From the NCBI GenBank assembly GCA_035517495.1, contig DATIYT010000104.1, forward strand, positions 1 through 64,000: a stretch of DNA of 64,000 bases, read 5' to 3'. This stretch comes from DASZHJ01 sp035517495 (GTDB taxonomy: Bacteria; Pseudomonadota; Alphaproteobacteria; ATCC43930; CGMCC-115725). Below the pieces are notes generated by a model. The model worked only from the letters and a program-made list of their open reading frames with translations, searched no databases and was not told the DNA's origin. The translations under genes and the position numbers were made by a program. Every line of letters begins with the position of its first letter. Within the stretch, counting starts at the first letter, position 1. This document shows positions 60,485 to 64,000 of this stretch, one piece after another.

Positions 60485-61467
60485 GCCGCGATCTCCCGGG
60501 GCATGGGCGCCGCCGCCGTGCGCTCCGCCGCCCGCAGCCGAGCCGAACGCGCGCGCGGATTGAGCGCCAATTCCGCGGCCGAGGGCCGAACCGGTTTGCG
60601 TGTGATCAAGGTGAAGCTGGGCGGCGGTGCCGCGACCGCCGGCCGATGGCGCGAAGGCGCACCCGCGCCGCTGCGCGCGCGCAGGAATTCCTTGACCCGG
60701 CGATCCTCGAGCGAATGGAACGAGACGATCGCGAGCCGTCCGCCCGGCTGCAGCAGTCGCTCGGCAGCCACGAGCGCACGTTCGAGCTCACCCAACTCGT
60801 CGTTCACCTCCATGCGCAGCGCTTGGAAGGTGCGCGTCGCGCCATCGATGCCGCCGGTCGCCGGCACGACGCCGCGAATCAGCGCCGCCAATTCGCCGGT
60901 GCGGGTAAGTGGGGCCTTGGCGCGCGCCGCCACGATCGCGCGCGCCACGCGCCGCGCGTGACGCTCTTCGCCCAGGACATAAATGAGATCGGCAAGCTTG
61001 GTCTCGGAGAGCGTATTGATGAGTTCGGCCGCGCTGATGCCGCTCTTCGACATGCGCATGTCGAGCGGGCCGTCGGAGCGAAACGAAAAGCCGCGCGCGG
61101 GATCGGCGAGCTGGTCCGAAGAGAGGCCGAGATCGAGGACGACGCCGGCCACGGCAGAGATGCCGAGCGGGGCAAGCAAGCTCTCTATCTCGCCGAAGCG
61201 TCCTTCGACCACCCGAAGCCGACCCGCAAAGCGTTGCTGCAAAGCAGCGGCGCGGTGCACGGCCTCGGGATCCCGGTCGATCGCGACCACGACGCAGCGC
61301 GCGGCTTCGAGCAGTGCCTGCGTGTAATTTCCGGCGCCGAAGGTGCCGTCCACATAGAGCGCATCGTCGCGTGGCGCCAACGCGGCGATCGCTTCGCTCA
61401 GCAGCACGGGCACGTGCGCGCCCGCGCGGTCCGCCATCGCGGAAATATCGGTCTGGGGCGCGCTCAC
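60481..61467 (-). CDS. rsmH: 16S rRNA (cytosine-1402-N4) methyltransferase
   Basis: RsmH (MraW) methylates C1402 of 16S rRNA. The 328-residue protein has HVPVLLSEAI, the AdoMet motif YVDGTFGAGNYTQALLE, VLDLGLSSDQL, RGFSFRSDGPLDMRM and IVSFHSLEDRRVKEFL. The GTG at 61467 is in a GTGA overlap with mraZ; an ATG at 61437 would give 318 residues. It is the second gene of the dcw cluster. Confidence 0.95.
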   Translation of the reverse strand: MSAPQTDISAMADRAGAHVPVLLSEAIAALAPRDDALYVDGTFGAGNYTQALLEAARCVVVAIDRDPEAVHRAAALQQRFAGRLRVVEGRFGEIESLLAPLGISAVAGVVLDLGLSSDQLADPARGFSFRSDGPLDMRMSKSGISAAELINTLSETKLADLIYVLGEERHARRVARAIVAARAKAPLTRTGELAALIRGVVPATGGIDGATRTFQALRMEVNDELGELERALVAAERLLQPGGRLAIVSFHSLEDRRVKEFLRARSGAGAPSRHRPAVAAPPPSFTLITRKPVRPSAAELALNPRARSARLRAAERTAAAPMPREIAA

Positions 61468-61949
61468 GGCGCGGTACCCGGATTGGAAGCGGCCATCGCT
61501 TCCTCGCGGCGCGTCATCTCGGCCAGCTCGGCATCGAGCTCCGCGTCGCGCAAGTTGAAGCGTTCCGGCTCCCAAATTTGGAAGGTGCTCCCGCAGCCCA
61601 CGAACATGGCCATGTCGGTGATACCGGCATGGCGCGTAAGATTCTCGGGCAGCATGACGCGCCCTTCGCTGTCGAAGGGCAGCTCGCTCATGCGGCTGAA
61701 CATGCCTTCGAGCATGCGGCGCTCGCGCGAGAATTTCGGCTTCCCCTCGGCGTCGCCGATCATCCTTTCGAGCTCGCTGTGCGCCATGCCCTCGATGCAC
61801 GCATGCTGGTGCGACGGGTAGCAGATGATCGGCGGAAGGTTCGATCCGCCGCCGCTGAGCGCCGCGCGAAAGGTCGCCGGCACCGACACGCGCCCTTTGC
61901 GGTCGATCTTGTTGCGGTACCTGCTGATGAACTGGAGTGCCGCCGCCAC
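61464..61949 (-). CDS. mraZ: Transcriptional regulator MraZ
   Basis: MraZ is an AbrB-fold DNA-binding protein that represses its own operon in known cases. The 161-residue protein has two SpoVT/AbrB-like repeats: RYRNKIDRKGRVSVPATFR (N-terminal) and LPFDSEGRVMLPENLTRHAG (central). Translation starts at GTG with GGGG 6 bases upstream. It is the first gene of the dcw cluster and lies downstream of a promoter with TGGG boxes, which fits autoregulation. Confidence 0.95.
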   Translation of the reverse strand: MAAALQFISRYRNKIDRKGRVSVPATFRAALSGGGSNLPPIICYPSHQHACIEGMAHSELERMIGDAEGKPKFSRERRMLEGMFSRMSELPFDSEGRVMLPENLTRHAGITDMAMFVGCGSTFQIWEPERFNLRDAELDAELAEMTRREEAMAASNPGTAP

Positions 61950-62030
61950 CGCAAACCCCGAGCCCCCGACCCAGCGCGATCAAAGCATTCAGCCGGCCCG
62001 CGTCTCGGAATGGGAAACGGCGCCGCACGC

Positions 62031-62073
62031 TTGGGACACGTTGGGTATACTTGGGATAGCATGGGATTGTCAA
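62031..62073 (-). promoter_or_regulatory. mraZ promoter with four 10-bp-spaced MraZ boxes
   Basis: Four TGGGN boxes occur on the plus strand at 62032, 62042, 62052 and 62062, an exact 10-bp period; a fifth TGGGA at 62011 is 21 bp away. On the minus strand TTGACA (62073-62068) and TATACC (62049-62044), 18 bp apart, form a sigma-70-type promoter that overlaps the boxes. E. coli MraZ is known to bind TGGGN repeats with 5-bp spacers, so repression by occlusion is inferred. The mRNA leader would be about 90 bases. Confidence 0.8.
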
Positions 62074-62341
62074 CAGATTTAGTGGAAAAATCCTGAGATC
62101 GCCGGGGGTTGCGCGACCGTTAACGATTATTGCTAGGGCTAGTCTCCGGGCTTTCCACTTGCACAAGCAATGGTGAAATATCCGCCGCAGTTTTAACTGT
62201 ATTCACGATATGTTCTCTTTGCGTGACGTCCTAGAATGGTGACAAGGAACCGAAATTCGCGATGGGCTGGGATGGGGTCTGGATGGGGGGCCGGGATGGG
62301 GGGTCGGGGGTCGGGATAGGGGTCGGAGCGAATGGTCGCGT
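62074..62341. repeat. Upstream dcw spacer with a G-rich array (62261-62327)
   Basis: The rest of the 392-bp gap between mraZ and the PAS gene holds no credible gene. From 62261 to 62327 the plus strand has runs of G: GGGATGGGG, GGATGGGGGG, GGGATGGGGGG, GGGGG, GGGATAGGGG. The loops between runs are short, so it satisfies a G-quadruplex pattern. It belongs with the GGGGAT repeats in other spacers but has more copies. The remaining bases (62100-62250) are moderately A+T-rich. Confidence 0.6.
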
Positions 62342-62932
62342 TCAAATCGAGGCCGGAAGGGCGCTGCTCGAGAGGCAGTGACGCTCCCAGCCGAGGCTCA
62401 GTCTTCCGATCTCCTCCTCCGTAGCGACATCATCTACGGAACAGACCTTTCCGGGTGCATCCTTGAGCCAGTCCGTGCCGGCCTTGACATTGCGATTGAA
62501 GCGCGCGACACGGCTGAAAATCACCATGTTCACTGCGGCGCCGTCGTCGGAGAGCGGCAAAAGGAGACGCGAGTTGCTCTGGATGGTGCCGCTGTCGGTC
62601 CTGTGCTCACCCGTGGTGAAGAGCGGGCGTGCGGAGGCGAACGCCCGCCGGTAAATCGACAGCACAACGGTCGCATACGAGGGCGAGCTGGTGTGGCTCC
62701 CAACCCAACACCCCGTCAAATCGCTGCCGAGGTCTCGCACAACCGCAGTGCCGACAAGACGATAGCGAAAGCGGCCGTCAGGCTGATCGATAATGACCAC
62801 GTGCGGAAGCAGAGCGGCCGGCATTTCGCAGGGATCGATATCCCGCCGCGCCGGCATGGCGCGGCCTGCGCCCTTCAAATCCCAGTAACGAAATAGGTCG
62901 AGGTGGAGGGAAATCGGCGCTTGAGGCAGCAT
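62342..62932 (-). CDS. PAS_5-family sensor-type protein
   Basis: This 196-residue protein has the PAS_5 pattern common in alphaproteobacteria: FRYWDLKGAGRAMPARRDIDP, LLPHVVIIDQPDGRFRYRLVGTAV, LGSDLTGCWVG, then a beta strand with RLLLPLSDDG. There is no output domain, so the ligand and partner are unknown. It is probably cytoplasmic. The ATG at 62932 is the first in frame. The G-rich array follows its stop. Confidence 0.82.
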   Translation of the reverse strand: MLPQAPISLHLDLFRYWDLKGAGRAMPARRDIDPCEMPAALLPHVVIIDQPDGRFRYRLVGTAVVRDLGSDLTGCWVGSHTSSPSYATVVLSIYRRAFASARPLFTTGEHRTDSGTIQSNSRLLLPLSDDGAAVNMVIFSRVARFNRNVKAGTDWLKDAPGKVCSVDDVATEEEIGRLSLGWERHCLSSSALPASI

Positions 62933-62996
62933 TTACTCAGGCTAGAGGGATTATTACCGAGGAGCTAGGACGATTATGGACGCCCCTGCAGCGCGC

Positions 62997-63383
62997 TCAA
63001 ATATTCGTTGTAAATGCGTGCGACAGATAGAGTAGAAGTGAGCAACCCAGCAACACCAGCAGTGCCGCAAGCGCCAAGTCGATCCGCGCCCCGGTGCTCG
63101 GATGCGGCTGATCACTGTCGATATTCTTCGCCGTTGTCAGAAAGCGGAGCGCGGCCACCGCAATCATGATCGTGCCCAAAATAATGAGCATGAACCCGGC
63201 GAAGCTGCCGAATTTCTGGCTGCCCGCCGACAATGTTCGATTTGCCAGCGACGGCGCCGCGACCTCCAGGAACAGGTCGAACCTCTCGACGAGGAACCCG
63301 AAGGCCATCACGGCGATGGCCGTACGCACCCAAGCGAGGAAGGTGCGCTCGTTAGCCGCGTGGTCGCTGAAGTTTTTGATCAT
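62997..63383 (-). CDS. DUF202 (YidH-like) membrane protein
   Basis: This 128-residue protein has the DUF202 signature NERTFLAWVRTAIAVMAFGFLVE at its start and three transmembrane helices (about 22-40, 57-80 and 101-124). The function of the family is unknown. The ATG at 63383 (MIKNFSDHAANERTF) is preferred over an upstream codon at 63446. It lies 64 bp upstream of the PAS gene in the same direction. Confidence 0.85.
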   Translation of the reverse strand: MIKNFSDHAANERTFLAWVRTAIAVMAFGFLVERFDLFLEVAAPSLANRTLSAGSQKFGSFAGFMLIILGTIMIAVAALRFLTTAKNIDSDQPHPSTGARIDLALAALLVLLGCSLLLYLSHAFTTNI

Positions 63384-63579
63384 ATGGCTCGGCGACCGAT
63401 CGCTACGCGCTTCACGCGCTCGAGCAATGACGTCCGATCGTCGCAACGAGGAAGCGTCCGCATCGTCATTTCAATGATGGTATCAGAATTTTGGAGCCAC
63501 GGTGAGTTGCGGCCCATGAATTGCGGAGCGGCGGCGATCCGGAAACGGTCGATTGTTGTAACTCTGCAGCGAAATGAAC

Positions 63580-63608
63580 AGCCCCGCCCGTGGGGAGCGG
63601 GCGGGGCT
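63580..63608. terminator. Perfect 11-bp GC-rich hairpin
   Basis: AGCCCCGCCCG and CGGGCGGGGCT form a perfect 11-bp stem with the 7-base loop TGGGGAG. No T-run follows on either strand. It has the look of a terminator or of a stable structural RNA end, but no gene clearly ends here. Confidence 0.5.
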
Positions 63609-63783
63609 CGCTCATCCGAGGAGAGCGGCGGTTTTGCCCCAGGGGGAAGGATGCAATACCGCCCTCGCAGGCTACCGTGAATGAATTAAGGAACTCTCCA
63701 AATACTGAAGGCCACCATGAACCAGTCTAGTAATCGGTCTTAACAATCACCAGAAATTCTTGAGACACGCACATCACCAGTTT

Positions 63784-63805
63784 AATTCTGCTATATGACA
63801 GAATT
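63784..63805. promoter_or_regulatory. Inverted repeat AATTCTG-N8-CAGAATT
   Basis: Perfect 7-bp arms separated by 8 bases lie about 40-60 bp before the ATG of the partial gene at 63847, in A+T-rich DNA. The layout suits an operator for that gene. The regulator is unknown. Confidence 0.35.
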
Positions 63806-63846
63806 TTCAATACTCAAATCAGTGAGTTCATGGTAAATAATGATTT

Positions 63847-64000
63847 ATGTACAGCATTGATCCTGCCATCGCGTCTCCTCGATATTACGAGGAGAGAGTG
63901 CAGCAATGTTTGCGCTTAGGGAGGCACTGCCTCGATTATCACGCAATCGAGGCGCTGGCCCGGCTCGCAGAGGAATATGGAGCCATGGCGGAAGCTCTTC
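63847..64000 (+). CDS. Small hypothetical protein, cut by the window end
   Basis: An open frame from ATG 63847 runs to the window edge for 51 codons. The peptide has ALARLAEEYGAMAEAL and looks helical and charged, like many small alphaproteobacterial proteins of unknown function. An ATG at 63906, in another frame and with AGGAGAG upstream, also stays open to the edge, so the frame is not certain. No function can be given. Confidence 0.45.
   Translation, partial: MYSIDPAIASPRYYEERVQQCLRLGRHCLDYHAIEALARLAEEYGAMAEAL

Larger units (their letters stand above)
63384..63846. other. Gene-free region with a strong hairpin
   Basis: These 463 bases hold no convincing gene. The first half is G+C-rich and contains the strong hairpin at 63580-63608. 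From about 63670 the sequence turns A+T-rich, as expected before a promoter, and contains a short inverted repeat at 63784-63805. Confidence 0.5.

Noticed and set aside
1..64000. Mobile elements, CRISPR arrays, tRNA or rRNA genes
   Set aside because: No transposase, integrase, phage protein, regularly spaced repeat-spacer array or recognisable RNA gene was seen; the repeats found are short intergenic elements. tRNA absence was judged by eye only.

Overview
The window is 64 kb of high-G+C chromosomal DNA from an alphaproteobacterium. The evidence is a CcrM-type GANTC methyltransferase, an F0 ATP synthase operon with both b' and b subunits, a complete division and cell wall (dcw) cluster in alphaproteobacterial order, and a PodJ-like SEL1 protein. 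A free-living, Rhodospirillales-like lineage is a reasonable guess but cannot be proven here. No mobile element, phage gene, CRISPR array, tRNA or rRNA gene was seen.

Left part (1-30 kb). This is a mosaic of housekeeping genes and short accessory genes. In order it holds a fluoroacetate dehalogenase-type hydrolase; a secreted rhizavidin-like biotin-binding protein; the B12-dependent ribonucleotide reductase nrdJ; a ParB-like protein next to a PodJ-like SEL1/peptidoglycan-binding membrane protein; ispE with a TPR lipoprotein; ETF-ubiquinone oxidoreductase; a uracil-DNA glycosylase with an incomplete Fe-S ligand set; a lytic transglycosylase with moaB; two small glycosyltransferases facing a phosphotransferase; a radical SAM protein; an alpha/beta hydrolase; a GNAT enzyme; rnhB; ccrM with three GANTC sites in its promoter; mutY; a DUF721 (DciA-like) protein; a DsbA-like thioredoxin; smc; and atpI-atpB-atpE-atpF'-atpF.

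Middle part (30-37.5 kb). These are mainly carbon-metabolism genes: a monocarboxylate-type sodium symporter with a DUF3311 partner, alanine dehydrogenase, a class II aldolase, an L-2-hydroxyglutarate oxidase-like flavoprotein and an MFS transporter. Their spacers carry inverted-repeat elements of at least three kinds.

Right part (37.5-62 kb, all on the minus strand). This is the dcw cluster in the order mraZ-rsmH-ftsL-ftsI-murE-murF-mraY-murD-ftsW-murG-murC-murB-ddl-ftsQ-ftsA-ftsZ, followed by lpxC, bamD, recN and ligA. Most junctions are 4-bp ATGA or GTGA overlaps, so translation is probably coupled. The cluster promoter carries four TGGG boxes at an exact 10-bp period, which fit MraZ autoregulation. 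The right edge has a PAS_5 protein, a DUF202 membrane protein and the start of a small unknown protein.

The most notable items are the avidin-family protein, the mraZ and ccrM promoter architectures, and a family of G-rich (GGGGAT) repeats, usually in inverted pairs, found only in intergenic DNA.
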